This document shows positions 44,244 to 56,312 of a DNA stretch of 64,000 nt, piece by piece. Both the position numbers and the translations under genes were made by a program. Each line of letters starts with the position of its first letter. The first letter of the stretch is position 1. The stretch covers positions 806,001 to 870,000 of the forward strand of contig JAMYGW020000003.1 of NCBI GenBank assembly GCA_025617375.2, read 5' to 3'. The notes under the pieces were generated by a model. It had not been told where the DNA came from. It did not search any database and saw only the letters and a program-made list of their open reading frames with translations. The stretch comes from Acarospora socialis (Eukaryota; Ascomycota; Lecanoromycetes; Acarosporales; Acarosporaceae).

Positions 44244-44984
44244 ATGTGAGCATATCGTGATGGTGGCCAAAGAGGTAATTCGAGGTGTTCTCCGCAATGT
44301 TGTACGATAATCGGTTTTTAAGAAATAGCCTGCTCCTGCCCTAGATAGAACACCATATTTCTTCTAATCTTTCCTGCACCGTCAAGCTTTCCAATTCCTC
44401 TGTACACTATCGAGGACTTTGGCGTGTAGAATCAGTTTCATTTGCAATGAAGCTAGGCTCAGCTAGAAAGGAAGTGCTTTCTCAATACCAAGTAATTTGG
44501 TAGCATGGTTCGACCAAAGTGCTCTCCTATCTTGGCTGCACAGATGGGTTGACAGTGTTGGGAGGACAGACCTATATTGCAGGAGAAGGCGACAGCGACA
44601 ATACTTCGTAGTTAAGCCCGAGTTCCTTCATGGGTTCTCTGCCTATTTTATAATGCAAAGTGCTAAGCAGCAAAAGTTGGATATACTCATTTTGAAGCTT
44701 AACTAGCGTGACTAATCGATCTTAGCCGCAGCAGCGCCAACCCACCGATTAGATCGCGCTACATAATCTTTGAGCCCCTGGGGTAGTACGAGTCGACGCC
44801 TCATGGACAAGTACGGCTACGAACATTGACTACTCCGCCGCCTCTTCTCTTTTGTGTATCCGGCATAATGACGGACTCTTCTCTGTATACGTTCGGCGGT
44901 TAATTTCTTATCCATTCTTGGAGACATTTAGAGCCGTGGCTCATTCGATCCTTGCACCTTTCGACTCCCTGTCCCAAACCTGAT
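44244..44984. other. Intergenic, nothing recognised
   Basis: About 740 bp between the crotonase gene and the glycosyltransferase gene. It includes a run of A/T-rich 3' sequence near 44300-44360. No gene is supported. Confidence 0.4.
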
Positions 44985-46231
44985 ATGCTTACGCCGAGAC
45001 CCGGTCCGATTGCGGTAGCAATCGGCGCAGTCGTTGTATTGGTGATATTCGTCGCGAGCGCTCTTCACTATCGCCCCGAAGAAGCCGCGCACTACGGATC
45101 GAAGATCTTTGGCAGCTCGAGCCATAAAAGTGCGGCAAATGAAGGCTTTGGCAGCGTTTGGAACGAAACACTCGGGGTGAGCGGATCTCTCTCCGTTTGT
45201 GGCATAGCTTTGGAAAGGAATGGGAAAGCCATGCGGACAGCGACCGCATCATATATCAGCATGGAGGGCTGACCTGTTACGTCGCTTAGTTCGAGAAGAT
45301 CTATGTCATTGGGCTGAAAGACCGGACTGACAAACGAGACGCATTGACGTTGACATCGAGCTTGACAGGCTTCAAGCTGGACTGGATTGATGGCGTCAGA
45401 GGGGAGGAAATACCAGATAAGGCAGTACCATTCGTATGGCCGTTTATAAACATTATCCCGGAGAACACCGCTAATCCCTAAAAGGGCACAAACCGCACGG
45501 TGCTCTGGGAGAACAACCTGGGCTCATGGCGAGGCCACATGAACGCCATTCGAGCTATCATAGAAAACCGACTTTCTTCAGCATTGATTATGGAGGATGA
45601 CATGGACTGGGACGTCAACATCAAGTCCCAACTCTCCCAATTCGCACCCGGTGCCCGCCAGATCGCGGACACAACCTCTTCGCCAGCACCAGACAGCCCT
45701 TACGGCAGCGAGTGGGATCTCCTATGGCTCGGCCACTGCGGCGAACATTTTCCGGAGATGGTGGAACCGAAGTTGGACAACCCTGACTCACGGAAATACA
45801 TTATCCAAGACGATATTACAGTCCCAGGCTATGATAAGATTACCGGGTTCATAAATTGGAAAGAGTATCCTGAGCATTCGCGGTTTGTGCATCGGACTGG
45901 CGGACCGATTTGCACCTTTGCGTATGCGCTTTCATATAAGGGTGCGCAGAAGCTGTTGTACGCCCTTTCGGTCGATGGTCTCCGTGGTCCATTTGACAAT
46001 GCGTTATCGGACCTCTGTCGGTATCAGGTCTACGGAACCAATTGTGTGAGCGCCACCCCGCCTTATTTCTTCCACCATAAGAGCAAGGGCTACATGTCCA
46101 GCGATAGTGACATTCAGGGGTACGGCGGTGGTGGTGAGGTGCGTGAGAAAGGGGTGACGGAAAATATAGTGTACAGCGCTAGGTTGAACATTGAACAGCT
46201 GTTGAAGGGAGAGGAACCGGTTGCGCAGTGA
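44985..46231 (+). CDS. GT25-like glycosyltransferase, type II membrane protein
   Basis: Exons 44985-45176, 45290-45433 and 45485-46231 give 360 residues; the introns are 113 and 51 nt and all are phase 0. Residues about 8-27 (IAVAIGAVVVLVIFVASAL) form a single N-terminal anchor, so the catalytic part should face the Golgi/ER lumen. The catalytic region begins FEKIYVIGLKDRTDKRDALT, the family-25 N-terminal motif. It continues with SWRGHMNAIRAIIE and SALIMEDDMDWD, whose EDD/DMD acidic set is the likely metal/nucleotide-sugar site. Later motifs are WDLLWLGHCGEHFP, CTFAYALSYKGAQKLL and PPYFFHHKSKG. Family 25 includes LPS galactosyltransferases and collagen galactosyltransferases; the fungal acceptor is unknown. 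Confidence 0.82.
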
Positions 46232-47425
46232 AGGAGTAATTACTGGGTGAAAGATATGGACTCTTGGTACCATTGGGTCAAGCGTATCGGGTGGAGTTAG
46301 GATGGTAGCGTCGCCTCATATGGGAGGGGATGGTGTTTTATACGGTATAAAGACTGCCATTGGGCGGGTACATCATCGTGATCACAGGAAGTGCCACCGC
46401 CCTGGAACTGTTGCTTCCTGTAACCACAAAAACGCTATCAGCTCAACGTATGATGTACTCTATACACAGTCGTACGTCCAAGGCCACTGATCGTTGATTG
46501 CTCTCATCAACACTTAACCAGTGATTCAAGCCTAAGGAAATTATCTTTGAACAGGTAATCCCTCGTCGCTGGACTTCCGTAGGGCTCGAATGCGCCTCAG
46601 ATACGGTATACTAAGGAGTGAGCCCCTCTACATCACACGATATCGGGACGAGCCGCAACGCAACCTCATCACCTTTACTCACCAACATCTCACCAGAACA
46701 GCATAAGCCCTAAGACAGCAACAAAATTGGTAATACTTTTTAGAACTCTACGGTACCGAATGCATCCTCGTTACAGGACCTTGATTTTCCCTGCTTTGAA
46801 CTTCACAATGCCCTCAGTCCGAGCGGCCTCTAGATATCACACATGTGTTGCTGGGTGTCTCCCACTCAAAGGGATCGGCCGCTCAGGGCTATCCGCAGCC
46901 GCAGTGAAGGCCATCCCAAGAAGCTCACGCATTTATTGGCGGAGTCTATACACTTTGAGTGAATATTATTATCTCCCTCCGGTGAAATCTAATATCATGG
47001 CGCCATTCCCCCGGTTGATCGAAGCTTTACCGCCTACGGATCGGCCCGCTTTCTGCCGCCTTGGAACAATGGTGTAATGTTTTTCGGCGCGTTCCTATTG
47101 ACAGTCCAACTTCAGACGCGCATTGTGGCTTCTACGTACGAAGGGTCTTGCTTTTGAGCAATTCTTATTTTCCACTTCTGGCCCCGCTCTTATGCCTAGC
47201 TCTTTTGTACCTTCAACACCGCCAAATCGCAACGCGTGTCAATGTTTAAAGATCCATGAGTAAACGGCGACGAACTGGCTTCGCGCTTTCCTAGGACCTG
47301 TTTGCGTGAACAAGTGGGCTTCCGGAGGTCTTTCAGCTATCCTATCTAACACAACCGATCTCTCCTCGGTTATACGAATCTTTTAGAAATTTGTCTACAT
47401 TTTTTCGTTTGCCGTCGGTACTATT
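46232..47425. other. Intergenic / upstream region of the DNA methyltransferase
   Basis: About 1.2 kb. A 116-codon frame at 46727-47077 has no recognisable sequence or splice context and I leave it out. The region probably contains the promoter and a long leader of the methyltransferase gene. Confidence 0.4.
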
Positions 47426-50400
47426 ATGCCGCACATCTTAAGGACCTTTGACGCACTACCCGGCAATCCGGGCAATGTCAATACTGCTCGCTCCCCCGAT
47501 TTCCTATATGGCTATCCACATGGACTGAGATCTAAACATGAACTGTCCAGGGTTTTCGTGGCATCCAAGAAGAGGAAAAAAGTTGAGGACAACGCCGACT
47601 TGGGGATTGAAGAAGCACTAGAGGACCGGCTGGGAGGAGACGCGACCATCGAAATTACACCATCACCACCAAAGAAGCGGAAGCAATGCTCTGGAATCCG
47701 ACTACCCTCGCTAGTCTTCCCTAAGTCGCAGTACCACGACTGGCACACTCCGCTACCTGTTTCACAAGAGAAGGATGTTTTGGCTGAGTTTATGGTAGAG
47801 CATTGTCTATACCGCAACTCAAACATGTTATGGTGGCTAACTGTTCATTAGCATAGCTGCTCAGAAAAGACTTCAGCGAAGAACCGAGTTCTGGACGACT
47901 CCACAGCCTCTGAAAGACCACCATACCTATCTCTCGTCCTTAAACAGTTCTCTATCTACCGACCCAGCCAAGGACAGCATCCTGACGAGCTCACATCGCT
48001 CCATAACCTCCACACCTATAGAGGTCATCACAACTACCTCTTGGATGGAGTATTATGTCACGGATCTCTCCGTCGCTACGTTCAGAAGGTTCCATTTGAT
48101 ACTTTGTCGATTGGTGGATATGAGGACACAAACCAACATACAGTCGGTCCAGATATTTGGCTCCAAACGAAACAGTCAGCACGATTCGACGTGTGGTATC
48201 AGCTCGGGAAACCGGCTCCTGAATATGACAGATATCACCAACCGTTCTTATGGCTCGCAGATCTATCCAAACATTTCGTGGATTTCTTGGATAATCATAA
48301 TAGCGTTAGTTTGCAGGACTTTAGGGCTAACTTCTTCTCTTGGATCAACGACCTCCATGAACAAGACGCTTCTTTCCAAATGTGGCAGGCTCAATATTTC
48401 GGGACAGACTTCCGCCGTGCGATAGCTGCACACACTGGATTTCTTTTTAACCAAGCACGGGATCTTAGTGGTACAGCATTCGATCAACATCCACTAGCTG
48501 TGGAAGTCCATCCCCCCGAGCTTGGTCGGGTAAGGCCGCAGAAATGTGTGGAAACATCAACGATTGTTACTCCATATGTATACGAATGTTTCAAGCATAT
48601 CTCGTGGGCACGATTCTTGGAACCCCGGAAGCCATGTGCCAAGGTGCTAAAGACGAGACATGAAAAGGGGCGAGCACCGAAGCAGACAATCGAGATGGAC
48701 CGGACTACAGGTCGTCGAAGACATCAAGGACCGCTACCACCAGAAAATATCAAAGTTGGTGATGTCATTGGGGTCTTAAAGGATAACGAAACTGCGTGGA
48801 AAGGTGATGCTGACATGTGGTTTGCTTACGTGCAGGCCCTGCGGTCTAATCGGAAGGGTCAAACAGTTCTGGACGTGCTGTGGCTTTACGCTTCTTCAGA
48901 TACGACATGCTCAACTGGTCGTTATCCTTTCAAGAATGAGCTTTTCTTCTCAGACAACTGCAACTGCGAGGATGCTGTGCTCAAGTTGGCCGATGTTGTT
49001 TGCAAGGTCTCAGTAGAATTCTTCTCCCACCCACGTGAAACAGCAGCCGACTACTTTGTGCGTCAAAAGTATACCCATGAAGAAACGTTTGTCACACTCC
49101 GAAAGTCGGACTTCAGCTGTGTTCACCGCTCTGCATCGAGTAAATCCGAGATTGAAGAGCTGATGGAGGACTACCGAGTCGGCGACACAGTGCTCGTGCT
49201 GGGGCTTGGGGACAAGAACGTTCACGATCGTCTAGAGCCAGCAGAGATTGTTGCCATTTTGAACACTGTGCAAGTGAGGCGGCTATTGCGGCGTGGTCGT
49301 GACTTTGGAATTCAACACTGCGGTGCTAGACCAAACGAACTAGTCTATACGGACGATATCCTCTCCATACCTGCCTCCGCAGTGGACCGCCGATGTCATG
49401 TTCGCTTTTACACCGTTGAAGAACTGAACGGCTCCCAGATACCTGCGCCGTACAACCGTGACGGCAACGCAGATGCGTATTACATCGCCTACCGACAGAC
49501 TGACGCCAACATGCTGGAACCTTTACGTATACCTTTCCCTTCTACGCTGATACAAGGCTTTGACCCACGGGCTCCACCTGTGAAACCAGTCTTGAACGGT
49601 ATGGATCTCTTCTGCGGTGGAGGCAACTTCGGGCGTGGCCTGGAAGAAGGAGGTTCGGTCTTGAACAAGTGGGCAGTCGACTGGGATAACACCGCTATGC
49701 ATGCATACAGCGCGAACCTAAGGGAAGCGGATTCTGAGGTTGCACAATTGTACAACGGTTCCGTCAACGACTACCTAGCTCAAGCAATGGGCGGCTCTTC
49801 CGCGAAGGAGATAGCTCGAGTCGGGGAGGTAGATTTCATTTCAGCCGGCAGTCCATGCCAGGGGTATTCAGTGGCAAACATGGCCCGAGGCAGCGACAAC
49901 TCCCTCAAACAATGCTCCATGGTGGCAGCAGTGGCAGCATTCGTTGACTTCTACCGGCCCAAGTATGCATTACTGGAGAACGTCACGGCAATGGCCAAAA
50001 AGGGTGCCCAGGATCCTGACGACAATATCTTTTCGCTGATGCTCTGCACCTTGGTTGGCATGGGCTATCAGGTGCGACCGTTACATCTGGATGCCTGGAG
50101 TTTCGGCAGTCCACAAAGCCGGTCAAGGCTATTCATATCCATTGCAGCGCCGGGTCTCGAGCTGCCTCCACATCCTGTACCTTCTCATTCACATCCCTCC
50201 AGGATAACGCAGCGAAGTTTAGGCAAAGCGGCAAATGGTCTGGGTTTCGGATGTCGGCAATTCGGTGCAACTCCCTACAAGTATGTCACAGCCTCTGAAG
50301 CTACATCTGATCTACCAAGCATTGGGGACTCTCGGGTCTCGGTGTGTGTTCCATACCCAGATCATCGGCCATCACGGGTTGAGAGCACCCATACTCGAGT

Positions 50401-51328
50401 GCTGATATCCCATATCCCACGCTTTCCTTATGGTGAGACGTTCATGACAGCATACCGACGAGGTCGCATGAGCCAACCTCAGGTTGACATGTATCCTTTA
50501 AAGAGCAATGTCCGTGGCAGCAATGGTGCGAAAACGTGGCGCCGTCTCAGACCGGATGGACTGTTCCCAACCATCACAACCGGCATTCGTCCACAAGACG
50601 GACGGTGTGGCGCAACGCTTCACTGGGATGAACATAGACTGATGACCGTGATGGAGGCTCGGCGGGCGCAGGGTTTTCCGGACGAAGAAGTCATAATCGG
50701 GTCGCCTGCACAACAGTGGAAAATCATTGGAAACAGCGTCGCGCGTCCTGTCGCTGTTACGCTGGGTATGTCGTTAAGGGAAGCTTGGCTGGCTAACAAA
50801 CCTGATGAATTGCCCTTAGACGACGTCTATAGCACACTAACCACCAATACCTCATCTCAGCCACAACCCCTGCCTCGGGACATAACCCTATTAGAGTCCT
50901 CCCCTTCCACTGGAACCGCCAAGCAGCAAGCGCAGAAAGAAGTCATTGATTTAACTTCTTCCGGCGACGAATTAAGCCAACCCCGGCAACGCCTCCCAAG
51001 CATACAAGTTAAGATCGGCAATCGACGAACCTCCGCTCCACAACGATCTCCGTCCTTATCCGCTCCGGCGCTCACGCAAACTACACTCACAACACAGGTT
51101 ACCCATTCCGAGACGCGAATCACACGTACCGTCACTACCACGCGCCAGTATACCGCTGGGCCCGATACTACACCGACTGCGCTGCGAGGTCAAACGAGGG
51201 CGGCTGAGAAACCGAGACAGCGTTCGGTGGTTCAGAGACTGGCGGATGGATATCGGGCTTTATTCGATGACAAGAATGGCGATGGGGATGGAGATCCGAA
51301 GAACTCTCTGGTGGAGATATCTGATTAG
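47426..51328 (+). CDS. dim-2: DIM-2-type cytosine-5 DNA methyltransferase
   Basis: Exons 47426-47794 and 47852-51328 (57-nt intron, gtagag...ttcattag, branch gctaac) give 1281 residues; Neurospora DIM-2 is somewhat longer. The family methylates cytosines in heterochromatin and RIP-mutated repeats, recruited through HP1 and H3K9me. Parts: an RFD-like region (about 125-330), a BAH domain (about 420-515) and a second BAH-like stretch (about 530-650). The catalytic motifs are I DLFCGGGNFGRGLEEGG (708 on), IV SPCQGYS with Cys 792, VI ENV with Glu 832, VIII PQSRSRLFIS and X GNSVA (1083 on). The ~170-residue tail is Ser/Thr/Gln-rich and contains VIDLTSSGDE (1154 on), a SUMO-interaction-like motif. 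All catalytic residues are intact. RID/Masc1-type enzymes lack this BAH arrangement. Confidence 0.93.
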
Positions 51329-52367
51329 GGAACCTCAACGCGCGAGATTCCAGAGGGATGGGTTGGAGGCTGCATGTGGCATGGATTCTTATACTTTACG
51401 CTTCCAGCAAGTTTCGCATGCGGTATACCTTTGGACGATGGTCAGTTTGAGATCGGCAACTTTTTCTGAGACAGAGTGTGGCCGGAAGGCATACTTGCCT
51501 TGACAACAATGCGAAGAGGTGGAATTTCGTGTATTTTCTAATTGGCTCGGATGCGTTGGATCTCAGCACGTTGGGATCTCACCTACGCCGTCGATGGGAG
51601 GATTCGGATGGATACGAACAGAACTAAAAGAGGACTCAACCGGTCGCAAAGTCGTCTACGCGGACGTATCCTTGCACTGGGGAAGTGATGATGTCGGATT
51701 TCAGCTCGTACGTTGATAGGGACTCTTGGATGGGTCTTGGAGTGGAGTGGCCATAGATCGATGCGGATTCATGACATGGTGGACTTGGATTTGTACATAG
51801 GAACCGTGGGTAGTGAGGATACTGTACAGCGTCATAAGACAATGCACCAACGTTCGATCTGATCACGGAGATGAACCGACGCAGAGCGTGGAAGACGCTT
51901 CGCACGCAGCACAGTTCTTCGAATGGTGCGTTCTATCTGCACCGGACCCCGAGGAAAAGATCTTATCGGTGTTGATTCGGCTCGTATGGAGTATCTATCG
52001 TATGGACTGTGGATCAATATATGCCTAACTACCTTTCCCCATCCATAACAAACCTATCAGACATCTCAAGGAAGCCAAAGTGGAACCTTTCCAGCAAGGA
52101 ACCGCTGGCTCGTCCCGATAGAGGCGCTTTAACCCGAGTCCTGTCCGCACTCCAAAGCACACCCACTTATGTACCATAAGCATCTCACTGCTTTCTTCCC
52201 AAACCATTCTTATCCAGGGACCCCAACCATCCCCACGCCCTCCTAAACTTCCGTCCTCACTCCTTCCCCTCAACTTCCCCATTCACGTTCCCGCATTCCC
52301 AGCAGCTCCCTAACCCGCTTCTCTCATACTCCTCCGAACACCTTCCAGCAGCCGCCCGGCCTTATCC
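51329..52367. other. Convergent intergenic, methyltransferase / CMR1
   Basis: About 1.04 kb with no supported gene. Short frames on both strands (60-90 codons) show no recognisable sequence. The pyrimidine-rich stretch 52180-52360 lies downstream of CMR1 on its own strand. Confidence 0.4.
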
Positions 52368-54086
52368 TCACAACCACAAACACAACTTCCCACTCGCCGT
52401 CCCCGCCGCCACCCAATCCCTACACGGATGAAACACCGCCACAGCCGGCACGGCCGTGATGGTCGGGCTGCCGAGTTGCGCCAGCTGCTGGCCCGTGGAT
52501 GTGTAGATGTCGACGAAGCGGTTCATGTTGCCGATGACGAATTTGTGCACGCCGGCCGAGGGGTTGGATTGCCATTGGGGGCGGAGACTGTGTTGGGTTG
52601 GGTTGTCAGCTGCGTTGAACTGGGTCGACGGGTCTAGATCGAGAAGGGGGAGAGGGGGAAACTAACATCGTGACCCATCTGCCCGTCTGGTTATTATGCT
52701 TGATCGTCGTCGTGGGCTTCATCTCCGCATCGGCCAGTTCGCGACCAGCACCCCACGATCCCGCGTCGGGAAAGGAGTGGATCTTGATCGTGTCGTCGTA
52801 CGAGGCCGTCGCGACCTGGCCGGCGGTATTGAACGCCGCGTGCGAGACGGACAGGCGCGATTCGTGCTCGCCGATCATGGCCGGCGCTCGATTCTCGCCC
52901 TTGCCGCTGATCTTGCGCAGGTCCCAGAGCCGCATGTAGCGGTCCAGCGAGGCGGTCGCGACGATGTGCGGGTGCAACGGGTGCAGGGAGAAACCGCCGA
53001 TCTTCTTGTCGGAGAGCTGGTAGATGTCCGTGCTGTGCGGGTCGCGCGTGTCGTGCCGGCCGAAGCAGCCGTCGAGGCGCGAGAAGTAGAGGGTGTGCGG
53101 GTCCGTGCCGGCAATCTCGACGCCGGATAGCGGCTCGTCGAGGTCGGGGGAGGCGGGGGCGTAGATCTCCACGGCGCGGCTGGCGGCCAGGTCGAGTTTA
53201 CGGATGGAGGAGTCGTACGAGGCTGTGTAGAGGTGGTTGGAGTTTGACGGGCTGAACTGGAAGGCGCCGATCGTGCGCGTGTGCAGCTTGAAGCTTGTGA
53301 TAGCGGGTTCCGGGACGGTGTCGTCGGCGTCGTCGGAGTCTTCGATCTTGACGTTCTCGGTCTTGATGGCGGATGCAGTTTGCGAGCCGTCGAAGATGCC
53401 GAGGTTGCCCATTTTGTCGCCCGCGAAGACGAGGGCTTTGTCTGTGGTTGGGTGGAAGCCGAGGGAGTAAATGCGCTCGGGAGTGATTTTTATTCCTGGT
53501 TTACGTTCAGCGGTTGGGCCTCGTGCAAAAGGTTGAGGGACAGGTTACTATTTGGTTCGAACTCTTCGTAGAGCTCCAGTCCGCTCATCTGTTCCCTCAG
53601 TGCCTTCAACTCCTTATCCGACGTCTGTTTCACCTCCTGTTCGCCGAACGTCCTCTCGTAGGGCTTCCCCCCTCTGTTGACGACATCCACCAAGAAATTC
53701 TCGCTCTTGTCCCATTGCTTCCCAGTCACGAGGATATCCCTCAGATCCAGATCCCCCGACACTCTCTGCCGCTTGGCTCTTGCCGCCTCCTGCGCCGCGA
53801 CATACTCGTCCTCGGCTTTGCGCTTTGCAACCTCGCTGTCCGCTGTCAGGCCCGCTAGTCGAGAGGATGTACGTCGTGGCACCACCTCTTCTATAACCTT
53901 CTTGACCGGGGTCTTCCGTTTATGGGATCTATCGGCATTGGTGGAACGTTTCGGGATAGGCTTCGGCGCGAGGCCTGCGGAAGCGCCATCGAGTGCAAGT
54001 TGTTTGAGGAGGGCGTCCCGTTCTGCGATGTTGGCTTGGCGCTGTAGTTCGTATTCGCTCAATTGGGGTGCGGATCCGCGCGCCAT
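52368..54086 (-). CDS. CMR1: WD-repeat DNA-damage-binding protein Cmr1 (WDR76 family)
   Basis: Exons (minus) 54086-53549, 53495-52667 and 52587-52368 give 528 residues; the introns are 53 and 79 nt. Cmr1 is a nuclear WD40 protein that binds damaged DNA and gathers in stress-induced foci with chaperones. The N-terminus ([20 protein letters not shown]) and [11 protein letters not shown] are family hallmarks, followed by a helical stretch with [16 protein letters not shown]. The propeller starts at [20 protein letters not shown] and includes [37 protein letters not shown] and [18 protein letters not shown]. It ends [20 protein letters not shown]. The gene is divergent from the Mtf2-like gene, with about 230 bp between the starts. 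Confidence 0.92.
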
Positions 54087-54315
54087 TGTAATTCAAAGCG
54101 TTACTTTTATTGCTGGAGTGATTCGAGGTATTGAGTTGTCTCAACATCCTAAAATGAGGTCATCAGGCGCGTAATTTGGTTCGACGCGTTCTGGAATTAA
54201 TTGAAAAGTGCCAAGCCGCTAACTACATGAGATCTTAGATCCTATTTGTAAACCTCAGGATAAGCTTCATCACGCAGAAACACTGGAGACCCTGTCAACA
54301 ACGCATGCTGCTAGG
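54087..54315. promoter_or_regulatory. Compact divergent promoter CMR1 / Mtf2-like
   Basis: 229 bp between opposite start codons must hold both promoters. No recognised element is present. Confidence 0.4.
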
Positions 54316-55929
54316 ATGGTCTGGAAAGGCTCCGTTGCTATCAGTGGATGTATGTGGGCCGGCAGGACTGCCCGCAGTTCGACGATCCTACCATTCCTTT
54401 ATCAGACTCAAACTCTGCAGCCGCTGCTGTCGAGCAGAGAACAGCATCGGCAACTCCAAAGTCGCAAAAGTCAGACCTACCGCAGTTTAGCTACTTCGAG
54501 AACTCAAACCCCTTCTCGGCAGGATATCCCGTTCGAATTCGAAGATGCCGGTGAGATTGAGGACCGCGGAAGGCCGCGAGCTCGTTCCCTCTTCCCGGAC
54601 AAACTCGACGAAGACAGTCAAGAGCAGATCGAACCTCGCAGCCGCGAGTCCACGATCACAGCCTCTGAGCAAGCTGTCTTCACACGTCTCTTTGATAAGC
54701 TCGTCAAATCGTTACCAGAGACAGAAGGGAAAGACGACGATTTCCTCGAGGAAGGGGAAGGGGAAGGGGAATGGGAAGGGTCTAATGATGATTTGAGCAC
54801 TATTTTTGGCGCCGCGGTCAAATCGGCGCAGAAAAAAGCAAAGAGGAAGGAGAAGAGACAAAGTTTCCAGTCACTTGAGGAGCAGCAGAAATTCTTCCTC
54901 ACGCGGTATCCCGAACCCTTACGGGAAGCTGCCGCGAGGACCAGTGGGATTTTGGCACACCGAGCGCAACGAGATATTCGAATCCGGAAACAACTCTCTG
55001 CAGTACGACAGCCGCCGAGGCCCTTGTCGGAAATGAATCTTTACGAGCGTGCTGTACGGCAGCAGCGTCATGCACAATTGCGTAAAGTGGAAGGGCTACT
55101 CAGAAGCGCCGAGACGGATTTTCAACTCTGGAACGTGCTAGAGAAAGAAGTCTTTTCTACGATCAAGAAGCTTGAGGCAGCATCTCCACGAGAGGGAAAG
55201 CCAAAGACGCCGCAGGCACCGAGACGGGGCCGACCAAAGAAGGAAGTCTTACCTACGGTCAGTAAGCTTGAGATGGACTCGCCAGTAGAGGTAACGCCGG
55301 AAACAGCACACACACCAAAACGCGGCCAGCCCGAGGAAGTTTGGACAACCGAAGACGCAGAGACAACGCCTGACAAGGAAATACTACCGGCCCTCGAGAT
55401 CGTTGGGCCAAACTACCCTTCCCACTGCCTCCTTGCGCTCCGCCTGCTGCACGACAAATTTCCCGCATCTCCGTTAGCGCTCAACATTCTCCCGGCAATC
55501 AAACGGGCCGGACCAACGTCCTATGTACTCGGCGCCACAACGGCGCTCTACAACGAGCTCCTCAGCATCCATTGGCTCGTATATAATAACATGCGCGCCA
55601 TGGCAGATCTATTGACGGAAATGGACCAGCAAGACGTAGAGTTCAGCCAAGAGACGGTCGATATCCTGGAACTGCCGGCGTGGGAGAGGGAAGCGGTGAA
55701 GACTGGAAAAAAGGGGCGGAGTCTGGCCGCGTTATGGGAGATGGAGGAAATGGAGGCGGCTTTTGCGAGGCTGCAGGCGCTGAGGTGGGTCGTTCATTCG
55801 AAGTTGGATCGGGGGCGGCGCAGGGAGTCGGACGCGCTGGCGCTGCGGGACGAGATTGAAGCTCGGCGACGTAAGCCGTGGGACTTTTCAGCCAAGGCGG
55901 CGCAGCAGCAGGGGGCTACCGTGGGTTAA
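54316..55929 (+). CDS. Mtf2-like mitochondrial protein with AT-hook-like repeats
   Basis: A single exon of 537 residues. The N-terminal ~65 residues are rich in Arg/Ser/Gln with few acids, fitting a mitochondrial presequence. Charged, low-complexity sequence follows, including an EGEGEGEWEG run. The C-terminal ~150 residues, from GPNYPSHCLLALRLLHDKFP through SYVLGATTALYNELLSIHWL to LQALRWVVHSKLDRGRRRE, match what I recall of the fungal Mtf2/Nam1 C-terminal domain (mitochondrial RNA processing and translation). Residues about 276-345 contain two imperfect copies of a ~35-residue unit: KEVFSTIKKLEAASP with PRRGRPKKE, then KEVLPTVSKLEMDSP with PKRGQPEE. The first carries an AT-hook-like RGRP core. 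If it is mitochondrial, an AT-hook is unusual. Confidence 0.75.
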   Translation: MVWKGSVAISGCMWAGRTARSSTILPFLYQTQTLQPLLSSREQHRQLQSRKSQTYRSLATSRTQTPSRQDIPFEFEDAGEIEDRGRPRARSLFPDKLDEDSQEQIEPRSRESTITASEQAVFTRLFDKLVKSLPETEGKDDDFLEEGEGEGEWEGSNDDLSTIFGAAVKSAQKKAKRKEKRQSFQSLEEQQKFFLTRYPEPLREAAARTSGILAHRAQRDIRIRKQLSAVRQPPRPLSEMNLYERAVRQQRHAQLRKVEGLLRSAETDFQLWNVLEKEVFSTIKKLEAASPREGKPKTPQAPRRGRPKKEVLPTVSKLEMDSPVEVTPETAHTPKRGQPEEVWTTEDAETTPDKEILPALEIVGPNYPSHCLLALRLLHDKFPASPLALNILPAIKRAGPTSYVLGATTALYNELLSIHWLVYNNMRAMADLLTEMDQQDVEFSQETVDILELPAWEREAVKTGKKGRSLAALWEMEEMEAAFARLQALRWVVHSKLDRGRRRESDALALRDEIEARRRKPWDFSAKAAQQQGATVG

Positions 55930-56312
55930 GGAAGAGTTCTTGAGTTGGCTTCAAGACCATCTTTGATATTATACACTGTCGTCAAGAAATATATCCAAGG
56001 TAGCGGATTCTATACTAATTCTCTTCCTTGGCTCTGGAAGCATCGAGTGTATCACTCTCGTAGAAATTTCCTACCAGCTACATAAGTCTGTCCTCGTACT
56101 CGTAAGTATGGCAAGCCCGCTCTGACTGTCAGACTAAGTTACGGTAGCCTTTCCGGGCCTGAACCGCCACTTTCCGCTAAAGAAGGGCCGAACTATCGGG
56201 AAACATGCATGGAGCAGCAACATCAGCAATCCAACTGATCTCTCATACCATTACGCTGTAGCAACAGCGGAAATACACCTCTTTCCTGGTGTCACTCTCC
56301 ACATATTCCACA
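55930..56312. other. Intergenic, Mtf2-like to LPD1
   Basis: About 380 bp, with a cctcgtactcgtaag stretch (one base off the TACTCGTAC motif) near 56093. It contains the promoter of the dihydrolipoyl dehydrogenase gene. Confidence 0.4.

Noticed and set aside
44935-44960. Possible tRNA B-box (attcgatcc) before the glycosyltransferase gene
   Set aside because: No acceptor stem, anticodon arm or A-box could be folded around it. I found no tRNA or rRNA gene in the window by eye; a tRNA scan would settle this.
46727-47077. 116-codon frame upstream of the DNA methyltransferase
   Set aside because: No recognisable sequence; more likely leader or promoter DNA.
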